The notes under the pieces were generated by a model. It saw only the letters and a list, made by a program, of their open reading frames with translations, made no database searches and was not told where the DNA came from. Positions 39,894 through 50,574 of a stretch of 64,000 nucleotides of DNA are shown one piece after another. Each line of letters begins with the position of its first letter. The first letter of the stretch is position 1. This DNA comes from Hippopus hippopus (Eukaryota > Mollusca > Bivalvia > Cardiida > Cardiidae), in assembly GCA_946811185.2 (NCBI GenBank), contig OX328102.1, forward strand, positions 48,647,619 to 48,711,618, read 5' to 3'. A program made the position numbers and the translations under genes.

Positions 39894-41217
39894 TACGAGG
39901 GGTGATCAGAAATAACGTGGACCTGTGCCGGTATCGGAATATAGTTATAAAAAAGAACTTGGAGTGTTTACTATTTTTGAAAGTAACCTCCTTTGAATTC
40001 TATGCACTTATTCATTCTTGATTTCGACGCGCGAAACACGTGTGCGAGCGCGTCACGTGACATTACTCTCAAGGACCCGGTCATAGCGAGGGTTAGCTCC
40101 TCTCTGCTCTCGTAGTGCGTGCCACACAGAGAATCTTTCAAAGCAGGAACTAGTCAGAGGCCACATGGAGTCGGGACTAAATTATAAGGGGCGTTGGCTA
40201 GTATTTCTATGTTTAGTTTTTGCAAAGTTTCCTGTCCAAGTGCGGCTTTGTGAGCTTGGGCGTTATCTTAGTGTAAAGTGACGTCACTCCGCAGGACTTC
40301 AGGCTTTTTTTTTTCGTATGGCGTTTGTGAAATTTATTTGAATAATGTGGGCATAAAACTCAGTATTAACTGTATAGATACAACATGATGTAGAAGAAAA
40401 AAAGGATAATAGAAATACACAATGTATAACTTTACCAAGTGACTTAAAAAGGTTGGCTTTACCAGCGGAAGGCGATGTTGGATGTTTCCATACACTGCTT
40501 TGTTGTTTAGATTCAGTCTCGTTAAAGTGTGCCTATGTTTCATCGCATGTTACAATACGATCAGTAAAGTTTGACCCCTCTACCCTAATGCGTTCTGAAA
40601 TTTCTTAACAGATTTCGATCTTAACCCCCATTTTCTCGGGCGTCAGTTGCCGAGGTACCCACCTTGTGCAAACACGCGACATTCCAAGATTCTCCGTCAA
40701 AATCTCCTGAGCACTTTTATATGAAATGTTGAATGTGTCAGCTATTTTCCTGACAGTATCTCGGCGATCTTGTTTTACATGCTGCTCTACATCCGTTATG
40801 ATTTTGTCTGTGACTGATGTTGATAGACGGCCAGATTTAAGGTCATCTTTAACAGTATCACACCTTTGTCTAAATCGGTCCCATCCATGTACGAATATCA
40901 GATTTCTTAAGTGCAGAGTCCCCTTAAACTGTTTCTAAATCGGTTTTGATTTCCGATAAATACTTTCCGAGTTTGACGTAAAACTTTACGATTACTCTCG
41001 GCTCAAACAATACGTTGTCCGACATTTTGGACCACTAATGCAGTATATGACGCCATGAAATTGACGTCATACTTTACCTACTTGAATATGACGACATTTG
41101 AAAGCTTGAATCAGTTACCAGATAATTAATGCTCATCTATGCAAATTTTTGTAATCCTCCGTGTACTAGTTTTCAAAATAACGAGGTGGTCCACGATCTT
41201 TTTGATCACCCCTCGTA
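39894..41217 (-). mobile_element. mariner-family DNA transposon, nearly full length
   Basis: 1324 bp bounded by TA. Termini CGAGGGGTGATCAGAAATAA and (reversed) CGAGGGGTGATCAAAAAGAT form a ~28-bp TIR extending to CGTGGACC. The transposase lies on the minus strand and is decayed. Mobilises by TA-targeted cut and paste when intact. Confidence 0.9.
40150..41025 (-). pseudogene. mariner transposase (DD34D type), broken
   Basis: Start codon at 41023-41025 (MSDNVLFEPRVIVKFYVKLG). An N-terminal helix-turn-helix part includes KKSDIRTWMG and GRLSTSVTDKI, then RDTVRKIADTFNISYKSAQE and GMSRVCTRWVPRQLT. The catalytic core has VTCDET (first Asp kept), SVWKHPTSPSAGKA, GKVIHCVF (second Asp region destroyed), and DNAQAHKA (third Asp kept). 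Lesions are a stop in ETV-GDSA, a frameshift before RFRQR, stops in EIC-EI and CDET-AH, a shift after HCVF and a stop before DNAQ. Inactive. Confidence 0.9.
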
Positions 41218-41220
41218 TAT

Positions 41221-41482
41221 GAGCAATGCTCTGTGAAAAGGGGGCTTAATGCATCTGCGAAAAGTTTCGACCCAGGTCAGCCTGCGCAATCCGCGCAGGC
41301 TGACCTGGGCCAAATCTTTTCGCTATTGGTCATTTTTCTGTAGGTCCAGGGACCAGTGTGTGATGATTAAGTCGGTTATTAAAAAAAGAAGCTGTTATGG
41401 ATACATGTTAAGTATGTGATGGCTTGCTTGGTATGATCGATCACAGAGACGCATTAAGCGCCCTTTTGCCAGAGCATGGCTC
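41221..41482 (+). mobile_element. MITE-B copy
   Basis: GAGCAATGCTCTGTGAAAAG, perfect palindrome CAGCCTGCGCAATCCGCGC, TAAGCGCCCTTTTGCCAGAG, GCATGGCTC. It starts 3 bp from the mariner's TA. Confidence 0.92.
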
Positions 41483-41534
41483 ATACATACTCGACCCCTT
41501 TGGAGGGCCACGAATACAGAATACAATCCACTAA

Positions 41535-41690
41535 ATAGAGAACAGATGGTTGGTGTCTTGGATTGGGAAAGTTTATCGGGCAAGGCGGAGGAATTATAGC
41601 ATGTGAACCAAAGGCGAATCGGATAAAATTGCGGAGCCGAGACCTATAGACTACCCCAAACCAGTGTACCAACCATCTATTCTCTTTGTC
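41535..41690. repeat. Short inverted-repeat unit
   Basis: AGAGAACAGATGGTTGGTG near 41537 faces TACCAACCATCTATTCTC near 41668. It may be a small unclassified MITE. Confidence 0.45.
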
Positions 41691-41693
41691 CTG

Positions 41694-41853
41694 TGTGGTT
41701 CAACGGTAAACGCATTGGATTTGTCACCGAGAAATCTTACAATCGCCTCTAATACTGGCGGAATCTAGGAAAAAAATAGTTAGGTGAGCTTTCACCGTGA
41801 TACGGCTGAAGTGATGTTGAAATCGGCGCAAAATCCAATTTTAATTAAAACTT
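41694..41853 (+). mobile_element. SINE with diverged tRNA-like head
   Basis: TGTGTGGTTCAACGGTAAAC resembles an A-box region. The 3' part CACCGTGATACGGCTGAAG and GTTGAAATCGGCGCAAAATC matches the common 3' SINE domain also seen in S1. Confidence 0.55.
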
Positions 41854-41926
41854 TCCCGAAAGAAATTTATGTCAGACTCATTTCACATCACTCTTGCAAA
41901 CTACACATTATCAACAGTTAACACTA

Positions 41927-42154
41927 AATACTCTACCTAACAACAGAATTTTGGACTGGACCAAATTGAAAGCATTTGCAGACGAAAAAATGAATGTAGC
42001 TCAAATGCTGATTTCTGTCTTTGATAGGGTGGAAAACATTTTGGGAAAAGTAGAAAAAAATGATAATCAGCATTTTCTCCTTCATCCCAAAATGTTTTCT
42101 AAAGCCTTCTGTCTCGGGGTTGTGAAAATCTGTGATTGTTTGATAAGGGGTTAA
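41927..42154 (+). mobile_element. MITE-A copy
   Basis: ACTCTACCTAACAACAG start, GGACCAAATTGAAAGCATTT, altered hairpin (TGATAATCAGCATTTTCTCC), GATAAGGGGTTAA end. Confidence 0.87.
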
Positions 42155-42313
42155 TGCATTTTGTACTTGCTATTACTCCATTTGTCACAATATTTTCACT
42201 GTGGTTTTTGCTCAAGACGCAGTGTCTGTAGAAGATGCACCAGTCAATGAAAAAGTAATGGCTAGGACTATAAATATATGCTTTTTTTTCAACTTAAAGC
42301 CCCAATCCATATC

Positions 42314-42543
42314 TTAATCTGTTTACAACACAATCCCGAGTTTTAGCGACCCTGAAGAAAGAAAGCTGTTGCAAACATTGTGGGAAAAGGAGAAAAATAC
42401 TGGTAACAAGCATTTTCTCCTTTCACCACAATGATATCTACCATCAAAAACAGAAATAATCATTTGAGCTACATTGTGTTTTCGTCTGCACATGTTTTCA
42501 ATTTGTTCAAGTCCAAAATTTTGTCGTTTGGTAAAGAGTTTAA
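42314..42543 (-). mobile_element. MITE-A copy, reverse, full length
   Basis: TTAATCTGTTTACAACAC start, CGAGTTTTAGCGACCCTG, ACTGGTAACAAGCATTTTC, GTCGTTTGGTAAAGAGTTTAA end. Confidence 0.88.
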
Positions 42544-42595
42544 AAACTCACACTAATACATTTGCTATGGCTAAATCCCCCAACTTTTTTTTTTC

Positions 42596-42812
42596 CAGAT
42601 GGCAAAATTACAGATTCGTCAAGATTGAAAACAGTTGCAGATGACGAAATAAATGTGGCTCAACTGATGAGATATGTTTCGAAAACGGTAGAAAACATAG
42701 CGGGAAAAGGAGAAAATGCTGGTTACCAGCATTTTCTCCTTTTCCCACGATGTTTTCAAAGAATGTTTTCATCTGGGACGTTACAACACAGGATTGTTTG
42801 GTAAAAGATTAA
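42596..42812 (+). mobile_element. MITE-A copy
   Basis: ATGGCAAAATTACAGATTCG, perfect GCTGGTTACCAGC centre, GTTTGGTAAAAGATTAA end. It lies head-to-head with the preceding copy, 52 bp apart. Confidence 0.88.
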
Positions 42813-43000
42813 TCCATCCGCAAAAAACAGACTAAAGTCAAGATAGAATTGCATTACTTCTACATGCTTAAATCGAAACATTATTGAAAATTATACTACT
42901 GTAAATTTTTTTTTATTTCAGTTATTGTTCCACGTTCAATATATATTATTACAGACAAGATTTGAGAGCAAGAGAATAAAACAGTTGTCTGAATTGAAAT

Positions 43001-43260
43001 GAGCCATGCTCTGACAAAAGGGGGCTTAATGCATCGCCATGATCAGGATACCCAGCAAATAATCACATGATCATCGATCCGTGAAATCCATTTTGTTTAA
43101 CAATCAACCGAATCATGAGGTAGACTGGTCCTTTGACATACAGAAAATTGACCAATAGCGAAAAGTTTCGGCCCAGGTCATCCTGCGCGGACTGCGCAGG
43201 CTGACATGGGTCGATACTTTTCGGAGATGCATTAAGCCCCCTTTTCCCGGAACATGGCTC
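43001..43260 (-). mobile_element. MITE-B copy, reverse, full length
   Basis: GAGCCATGCTCTGACAAAAG start, CAACCGAATCATGAGGTAG, palindrome CCTGCGCGGACTGCGCAGG, ACATGGCTC end. Confidence 0.92.
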
Positions 43261-43298
43261 AAATGTATTAAACCCCCTTTTGTCAGAGCATGGTTCAA
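43261..43298 (+). mobile_element. MITE-B right-terminus fragment
   Basis: TATTAAACCCCCTTTTGTC and AGAGCATGGTTCA directly follow the full copy, so two B termini lie in tandem. Confidence 0.7.
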
Positions 43299-44244
43299 TT
43301 ATATAGCGCTCTTCGAAAACAATGATACAAATTCAATTCTATTGGGGGGTTCCAAATCGTCCTCTTAACTTAATAAAAGTGATGAATAGTCTTGGATAGC
43401 CGTCAGGTATTTGAAACTATTCTTTTATATTGTAAGGCCCCTTTACTCCTTTTATAACTGTGTTAAAAAAATACCATTATCCTCCGCCAGGTGGCATTTT
43501 TTCAAACACATACATGTAGCTATCTGATTTGGGCATTCTAGGCACAGAACGGCACTACTTTTCATGATAGCAATCGGTGCCGCGAATTTCTAAATAGAAG
43601 ATACATTTACTCAAAACAAGGCTAACTGGTACGATTCATACAGCCATGGTTAGCTAGCATATAACTTCTCCACGTTTATATATAAACACAGCTCTGGTAT
43701 ATGCCCAGCATGGTGGGAACTTTTTTGTTGCTATAAGAAAAAACATACATGTCTGTTAAAAACCCTGCACGAATCCCGGTTTTCCCTATCTCTACATTTA
43801 GAACTGTATACAAAGATCTGTAGTAAACAAATGTATCTTTTTAATTATTATACTTTTAAGAATTATAGAGCAAAAAATCAGGCTTGATTTCTCCACACAC
43901 GTATTTTTCATGATCATTTTCCATTCGATACTTTTTAGCGGCATCGCATTAATATACGCATAAGCATTAATTAAGCACCACCAATGTTCATGTTATAAGG
44001 TTGTGTTCCATTCAGTTGTAATTCATGATATTGAAACCTAGGCCTTGGTTATAATTCGTTAGGATTCGTTAACGAAACACTCCTAGGTGTCAATCCACCA
44101 ACTACCTATACTGCTTCTACTTTTAGCTGTAACCTATTGACAGTCAGGTAGGGACACTGACAATGTCACCAAATGATCATGTCCAAAACTATAGTCAAAG
44201 AGACTATGCCAATGGTCTGACGTACACGAAATTCCCTAAAAACG
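43299..44244. other. Non-coding stretch with one Q repeat
   Basis: Apart from 43480-43590, nothing recognised. Confidence 0.4.
43480..43590 (-). repeat. Dispersed repeat Q, copy 1 (reverse)
   Basis: Reversed it reads TTCTGTGCCTAGAATGCCC, AAATCAGATAGC and GCCACCTGGCGG, matching 60238-60340 in order. Confidence 0.6.
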
Positions 44245-44520
44245 TTTAGTGTTCATGCCTGAACAGCAATGGTGACATCAGTATCTCCTGTATCCTTTCC
44301 TCGCACAGATAACTGCTGTAACCTCCGCCTCATACGGAAAATCAAACGCTGAATTCGCATCACAGAGATCCTCTGCCATTCGTCATGGAGTGTGCATGTG
44401 CCAAATTTTGAACGGGTGGATCCCTTGCTTGAACTTGACGCCAAAGATGGTCCCACAAATGCTCAGTCAGGTTGAGATCAGGACTTCTTGCACGCCAACG
44501 TAATGTGTCAGTCATTCTAG
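44245..44520 (-). pseudogene. Tc1-like transposase C-terminal fragment
   Basis: The minus strand from ~44500 reads RARSPDLNLTEHLWDHLWRQ, the motif holding the last catalytic acid (E in LTEHLWD), then VQARDPPVQNLAHAHS. A frameshift near 44390 continues as LHDEWQRISVMRIQRLI and RMRRRLQQLSVRG. The upstream catalytic domain is missing. Confidence 0.85.
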
Positions 44521-44689
44521 ACGGTGTTTAATGAATGCTCATCAAGTGTATATCTATCCTGTACAGGATAGAGATGCGACGTAGCAGACAAGTCAATCTT
44601 CGAAGAAAATGACAAGTGCAGACAACGAGAAACATACAGAAAAAATGCAAACACTTTTCTTCAGCTCATAGCTTTTCAAATTGCATAGC

Positions 44690-46041
44690 TATGGGTTGTT
44701 CTGTAGCATCTAAGCAGTGCTAACATCACGCTTATAAATGGGTTGCTCTGTACAATCTAAGCAGTTTTTGATATCAGAAATATGAATAGTTTTGTATCAT
44801 CTAGGCAGTACTTGATATCACTCTTTTTGGTTGTTCTGTACCATCTAGTCAGTAGATCTACTAAATATCGCCCTTATAGGTTATTCTTTATCATTTAAGT
44901 AGCACTTAATATCATTCCAATTGGTTGTTCTGAACCATCTAAGCAGTACTGAATATCACTCTCAGTGGCTTTTCTGTGCGTTCTAAGCAGTATAGTATTT
45001 GGTCGTTGTGTACCATGTAAGCAGTGCTACCACCCTCGTGGATTATTCATTGTGCCTCATAACTTACAACAGTGCTTTATTGAAAAATAAACCACAATAA
45101 AAAGAAGATTACATGTATTTCTTAATTGGATATCAGCCTTATGGGTTGTTCTATATCATCTTAACAGTAATGAATATCTCTGTTACTTGTTGTTCTGTAT
45201 CATCAAAGCAGTACATCTTATGGATTTTTCTGCACTATGCAAACACATGGGTTCTGCTGTACCATCTAGGCACTATTAGGGAGTGCTATGTACCATCCTA
45301 GCAGTATTTCATGTCAGCCACATGGGTTTTTCTGTACCAGATCTAAACAGTACTTAACATCACCCTTACGGGTTGTGCTTTATCATTTGAACAGAAGTAT
45401 TTGATATAAAACTACTTGGTTGTTTTGTACTTTTTAAGAAGTACTTTTTGTAAGCCTTATTGACTGTTTCGCACCATCTAAATGTAATTGAATATTTCCA
45501 CTAAGTGGCTGTTCTGTATCATCTACGCAGTATCTTATATCAGCTGTACGGGCTGTTCGTTACCATCTAAGCAATAATGAATAACACTATTTTGGTTTGT
45601 TCCATACCAGCTATGCAGTTCTTGATATCACTCTTACGGATTGTTCTGTATCATCTAAGCAGTAATGACAATCTCATGAGTTGTTTTGTATCATCGGACA
45701 TTTTTAAATATCACATTTATTTGTTGTTTTGTTTTATCTTAGCAGTACTGAATATCAACCGTATGGGTTGATCTGTATCATCTTAGTAGTATTGAATATC
45801 AATCTTATGGTTGATATCACTGTTATTTGTTGATCTGTATTATCTAAGCAGTAGTGATTATTAATCTTAAGATTTGTTCTGTACCCTCTAAGCAGTATTT
45901 AATATCAATCTTATGGGTTGTTTTTATCATGTAAGCGGTAATGAATATGGGTTGCCCTGTACCATCTGAGCAATATTTACTGTCACTCTTATGGTTTGTT
46001 CTAGATTTTCTTAGTAGCACTCAATATCACTTTTTTAGATT
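44690..46041. repeat. Degenerate ~45-bp tandem array (~1.35 kb)
   Basis: The unit is roughly GGTTGTTCTGTACCATCTAA then GCAGTACTGAATATCACTCT and a TATG-like joint, about 28 copies. Units vary by substitutions and short indels. It begins ~170 bp from the Tc1 fragment. Open frames inside are artefacts. Confidence 0.88.
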
Positions 46042-46130
46042 TCACGATCAAGTGGACAATGATATCAGATGGTATGCATCATTTTTTAAGATAACGATAA
46101 AATTCAATACTGGTATTTACATAACTATTG

Positions 46131-46185
46131 TTTTTTTCGCAGGCCTTAAAGATTCTTTTTCGCAGGCCTTAAAGATTCTTTTCTT
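46131..46185. repeat. 24-bp direct duplication
   Basis: TTTTTCGCAGGCCTTAAAGA is repeated in tandem. Confidence 0.9.
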
Positions 46186-46303
46186 TAGGGTAGCGCATTG
46201 GACTGGAATAAGCTGTTCTTGACCTATTCTCTTCGTTAAGTACATCAGTTGTCGTCACACACACGATATTACTTATGTTAACTCGTAGATTAATAAGCAG
46301 GAC

Positions 46304-46497
46304 TTAAGGCGCTATTGCTGCCATTTTAGATCAAGATCAGACTGCACAGAATGTGTAGTCTGATCTTGAACCACCACTGTCCGACACGGCGAGATCTTTC
46401 CGTTTTGAAAAGAATTTCGAAACTGCCACATCTTGGTTTTTAAACTTGGCTGGAAATTTTCGTTTTACATTTTTAGCAGTTTACGTGCCGACTGAAT
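46304..46497 (+). mobile_element. MITE-C copy
   Basis: TTAAGGCGCTATTGCTGCC start, GATCAGACTGCACAGAATG / TGTAGTCTGATC core, GGCGAGATCTTTCCG, right end eroded. Confidence 0.8.
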
Positions 46498-46718
46498 TAG
46501 TACTAGTACATGTTCACAAGAGACCATCAATAAAGACATAAAGGAGTGTATACGGTGTCACAAAACAGCCCAAGTACATCCCAGGGGACACATTTGTCGC
46601 TGGCTTGATGACATTAGCTTTTTTTATTACGGGCATGGATGTTCCTCCATCTTTAATTCAGACGTACCCAAGGGATTTTGTTTACGCCCTTGCATTAACT
46701 GGAACAAGAGTATCTCGT

Positions 46719-46933
46719 TTTACCCCTAAGGTTATAAAGCACACTTCAGTAGTCTTTTGCGGCCAATGTAGATCAAGATCAGGCTGCACAGAACGTGCAA
46801 TCTGATCTTGGACCTGCATTATCCGATAATGTGAGATTCTTCCGGCGAAAACAAGCTTGAAATTACACGTATTTGGTCTTTTCCGATCGCTTTCTGTTCT
46901 TTTATTCATTTTTATGACTTGTATAGCAGATTA
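46719..46933 (+). mobile_element. MITE-C copy
   Basis: CCCCTAAGGTTATAAAGCAC start, CAGGCTGCACAGAACGTGC core, ATTCTTCCGGCGAAAAC, right end eroded. Confidence 0.8.
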
Positions 46934-47370
46934 CAGACATATCAGGCCAGTTTTAGCTTGCCTCCTTGGTTTCCTTTAATTTTTTTTTTTTTTTTTAAAT
47001 GACCTCGTACTTTTTACGATTCTGAAGGCAGGGGATTTTCAAACAGTGTGAGAAAATGAAAATGACGATTCAAGAATTTCGCCTTTTCTCCAAAGTATTA
47101 TCCAACCTTTCAGAGAAGATTTCCATAATTTGGTTCAGTATTCCATTTACCATCCAAAAGATAAAAACTCTGCTCAGCGATTACCACTGACCACTGCGCT
47201 AATGAGGCACGATCGGCAGATCTACAGGAAAGCTTAATAAACCAAACTTTAGACTCCTATGTAACGGAAAGAATGTTTCTTTTTATTTACCACACAAAGA
47301 AGCATTTATTTCATAACTATCAGGCTATCATAGCCAGTTAAGAGTGGTGCAGGTAAATGAACTTTGGCTC
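46934..47370. other. Non-coding stretch
   Basis: A long T run (46980-46996), a very weak MITE-A-like hairpin at 47025-47125, and a reversed tRNA-like word (GCGATTACCACTGACC) near 47178. Confidence 0.35.
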
Positions 47371-47574
47371 TGGGTCTATATTCAACAAGCATTCTGAAAA
47401 CAAAATATTTTTCTTATTCTCCAAGATTTTTTCCCAAATTTGAAAGTAACACAACTTCTGATTGGCTAAACCAAATGGTTTAGCCAATGAGAAGATGTCT
47501 AACTTTCAAGTTTAGAAAACCTTGAAGGACATGACTAGAAATGTTCTCAAAAAAGGTTGGTGAATACAGACCCG
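47371..47574 (+). mobile_element. MITE-E copy, best preserved
   Basis: GGGTCTATATTCAACAAGC start; CTTCTGATTGGCTAAACC / GGTTTAGCCAATGAGAAG palindrome; GGTTGGTGAATACAGACCC end, inverse of the start. Confidence 0.85.
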
Positions 47575-47725
47575 CATCTTGTCTTTAGACTGCCGCAAAG
47601 TTTTTTATAATACCTGTTGGATACGTGCTTGTCAAATCGATATTCACTGATGCGATTTATAAAACTCGGACTGTGATTTTGTTTGTACCTGGTCCATCAT
47701 CAAAGCATTGATTTCATTAAAGAGG
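47575..47725 (+). repeat. ~155-bp duplicated segment, copy 1
   Basis: CTGCCGCAAAG, GTGATTTTGTTTGTACCTGG and CCATCATCAAAGCATTGATT recur at 48690-48843. Confidence 0.8.
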
Positions 47726-47744
47726 CCCTTATACTCATTTTCAG

Positions 47745-48334
47745 CCAGTTTTAACTCATTTTGTCTCTATTTTATCAGACTATAGTCATTCTTATATCTT
47801 CATGCCAAATATTGTGCCTGACGGTTGCAAGGTTGCTTAGATTACGGTCGATAGAAAATGCATTTCGCTGAGTTGCGGCCTTCCATGTAAACAGACTCGT
47901 CGTTTCCGGTTTTTGAATCGAAGATTTTCGATACATCCGTTATACACTCGGGTAGATTCGTATGATGATCATGCATTCTGTCACGTGACTATATTTGACC
48001 TTCGCCCTGCGTCTAATGAGGTAAACAAAGGAAAATGTCTGTTGCAGCCTCGATTTTCAGACGGAGGTCGCGGCCTATATGCAAATTACGACTCTAGGCG
48101 GAAACCAACGATAAATTTCCGTGACGCACCACCATTGTTTACAGCTTCGATCGTCAGCCAGTTTTCTTCTGACCAATGTTCGGTTTCTAATACAAATCTC
48201 CGTGTTTCTTTTTTTCAATTACACCATATATGTCAGTAATTTATCCATGTTTACACAAAGGGCTGATTTCTGTACCATTCTAAATTGTTTGAAATTTAAC
48301 AGCGTTTTTGCTCACCGGCTGTAGACGGGCATCT
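47745..48334 (+). repeat. Dispersed repeat L, copy 2, with ~290-bp insert
   Basis: CTTCATGCCAAATATTGTGC, GGTTGCAAGGTTGC and TCGTTTCCGGTTTTTG match L. Sequence at about 47930-48200 has no counterpart in other L copies. L resumes with TTACACCATATATGTCAG. Confidence 0.7.
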
Positions 48335-48553
48335 TTAAGGATAGGGCAGCCTAATGGGATTTGTGTAACATCGCCTTTCATCGCCAAAATCTTATAGAAT
48401 CGGCTAACACTCGGGTAATCCTTAATCGATGCGGGGAAGCAACGTCTATCGGTCGATCGATTACGGATTATCCGAGTCTTAGCCGAATCCGTAAGTTTTT
48501 TCGGCGATGAAAGGCGATGTTACATGAATCCCATTAGGGTGCCCTATCCTTAA
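48335..48553. mobile_element. TTAA-flanked foldback MITE
   Basis: Nearly the whole 219 bp is one inverted repeat: GGATAGGGCAGCCTAATGGG at the left against CCCATTAGGGTGCCCTATCC at the right; AACATCGCCTTTCATCGCC against GGCGATGAAAGGCGATGTT. TTAA lies at 48335-48338 and 48550-48553. Confidence 0.88.
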
Positions 48554-48680
48554 GGAGGGTGCGTCCCTAGGCATTAAACCTATTACTCCCAGAAAAAAAA
48601 GAAACTGCAGCAGATCGTTTAGCCAGTCAAAAATTACCTTACTTTCTATATATAGATCAAGACTTAGAATAACATTCAAA
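48554..48680 (+). repeat. Short duplicated segment near MITE foldback
   Basis: GCATTAAACCTATTACTCCC here is repeated as GCATTTAACCTATTACTCCC at ~48858-48877. Confidence 0.6.
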
Positions 48681-48689
48681 ATGGTTGGT

Positions 48690-48843
48690 GAATGCAGATT
48701 TTGGTTCTACACTGCCGCAAAGCATATCGTGTTTCCCGTAGCAAGGCGCATGTCAGATCGATTTTTACTGACGCGATTCATTAATTCTTACTGTAATTTT
48801 GTTTGTACCTGGTCCATCATCAAAGCATTGATTTCATTAGGAG
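48690..48843 (+). repeat. ~155-bp duplicated segment, copy 2
   Basis: Counterpart of 47575-47725, also preceded by a GGTTGGTGAAT(A/G)CAGA MITE-E end, so the E terminus was part of the duplicated block. Confidence 0.8.
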
Positions 48844-48940
48844 GTTGTGTCCCAAGGCATTTAACCTATTACTCCCTGAAAACAAATTTAAAAACTTTTG
48901 AAAGCTGTTTTGCAAATCATGGACAGCCAACATTGAGGTT

Positions 48941-49174
48941 TAATACTTTAACAAACAGCAAAATTGTAGACTTGTCCAAGTTGAATGATTTTGCAAAGGA
49001 CAAAATGAATGTGGCCTAAGTGATGATTTCAATCTTTGAAAGGGTGAAAAATAAGAAAAACATTGTTGGAAAAGGAGAAAATGCTGGTTGCCAGCATTTT
49101 CTCCTTTTCCCACAATGTTTTCAATAGGCTTCTTTCCAAGGGTCGTTAAAACTCGGAATTGTGTGGTAAAAGTT
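48941..49174 (+). mobile_element. MITE-A copy
   Basis: ACTTTAACAAACAGCAAAAT, GCTGGTTGCCAGC hairpin, GGGTCGTTAAAACTCGG, GTGTGGTAAAAGTTC end. Confidence 0.87.
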
Positions 49175-49187
49175 CAAATAGTAAAAA

Positions 49188-49275
49188 CAGGTAAAAGTAT
49201 TATGACAAAAGGAAAACTGATTAGAACGAGCATTTTTTACTGTTTGCCACAATGTTTCCAAAAGTAGTCTAATGC
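49188..49275 (+). mobile_element. MITE-A fragment, degenerate
   Basis: AAAAGGAAAACTGATTAGAA and TTTGCCACAATGTTTCCAAA. Confidence 0.45.
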
Positions 49276-50024
49276 AAGCCGTACAATGTCGTCTGTTAAT
49301 GTTAGTTAAGAAATCCTCGGGGAATACAATTTTGCCAAAGTCATTAATTAAAGACCTTTTTTTCCCCTGAAAAACAGGCTACAAAAATAATGTGGGCGAG
49401 TTGTTGAAGGGACTATGCTAAAATCAATTTTTGCAAATCGTCACATTTTAAAGACATACAAAGCTACAACATGATAAACACTTCTTGGATCGATACTGGC
49501 CGCTACTTTACCAGATATTGTGACAAAAAACAGCTTTGAAATTGCAAACAGCTTTGAAATTGCAACATCAGTATTATTTTAACTACAGTAACTGAGAATA
49601 TCCATTTCATTTATTCAACTCTGACGGTAAAACCTTTCATACTGAGCTCATAATCTCCTCAAAAAAATCACAGTGGAAAACTTTAAAATTTTAATTTTGA
49701 AACTTTGAAAATACATTATAAATCAAGGCTCTATACGTACATAGAAACATGTTAGGACACTGTGGAAGAAAAAGAAATTACTTATTTCGTAAATTTCCCT
49801 ATTTTGTCACAATGTTTTTAGAAGGCGATGAGCTTTCTGGTTTCACCTTCTCATGTCAACCGTCACACTCAAAACCCGTGACGACGAATCATTCCTGTGT
49901 TTCGTAAAAAAAAACAACAGGTCTTCATAGATCGATGAATAAGTTTATACGTCTGTATCATTGATATGTGGAAATAACATGCGGATTGAAAAAAAAAACT
50001 GTGCAAGCCAATTACACAAACAAC
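49276..50024. other. Non-coding stretch
   Basis: A 17-bp tandem duplication CAGCTTTGAAATTGCAA at ~49530-49564 and a weak MITE-A-like remnant at ~49760-49830 (ATTTTGTCACAATGTTTTTAG). Nothing else. Confidence 0.4.
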
Positions 50025-50115
50025 GAACTTGAGACTTAAATATCATGGAATTAGCTATAGATTTGAAATTAGCCTCGTTTCGCAGCTTGGACATGGTCTA
50101 GTTTATAAAGTCCAC
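50025..50115 (+). repeat. Dispersed repeat, inverted partner at 63893
   Basis: GATTTGAAATTAGCCTCG, TTTCGCAGCTTGGACATGG and CTAGTTTATAAAGTC match the reverse complement of 63893-63985. Confidence 0.75.
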
Positions 50116-50246
50116 ATCGCGGATAAATAAGTAAGAGAAAGACCCCAAAACATGACAAACCACTTAAAAGACCTAAAGCCGAGCAGATTTCTATCATCAT
50201 CAACCATTAGTACTTTCAGTATTTTGATTTTAATGCTTAATGAGCA

Positions 50247-50352
50247 TTAACTGTTTCGGCGCCATAGGCTAAAACAGGGACTTTTGCGGACGGCATAGAT
50301 CAAGATCAGACTGCACAGAACGTGCAGTCTGATCTTGTATCTATTCCGTCCG
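50247..50352 (+). mobile_element. MITE-C copy, right part missing
   Basis: TTAACTGTTTCGGCGCC start, GACTGCACAGAACGTGCAGTC core, TATTCCGTCCGC. Confidence 0.8.
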
Positions 50353-50574
50353 CTTGTTTAGTCAAGCCTATGAAACAAAAATCCGTCTGACTCTCAATGG
50401 ATTCTATTTTCGGGCATCGAAAAGGACCGAGTTTATATATTTGGCGCAGATGGAGTTAAGGGTCAACTTAGGAAATGTATTGAGACTCTGTATAGACTAG
50501 GAACAAACGCTGAAATTATCCTCTGTGGCAGGCGACAAAGATATTTTCTTTCTGTCGCTGGAGAAGATGTGTTC

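Noticed and set aside
44253..46222. Membrane-protein-like frames (rich in Leu, Phe, Ile) at 45.1-46.2 kb
   Set aside because: The hydrophobic look comes from the TC-rich 45-bp tandem unit; frames are short and disconnected.
47025..47125. Possible MITE-A remnant
   Set aside because: Only scattered words match; the hairpin does not pair well.
47913..48239. 108-codon frame as a gene
   Set aside because: It spans the insert within repeat L and is not preserved in the other L copies.
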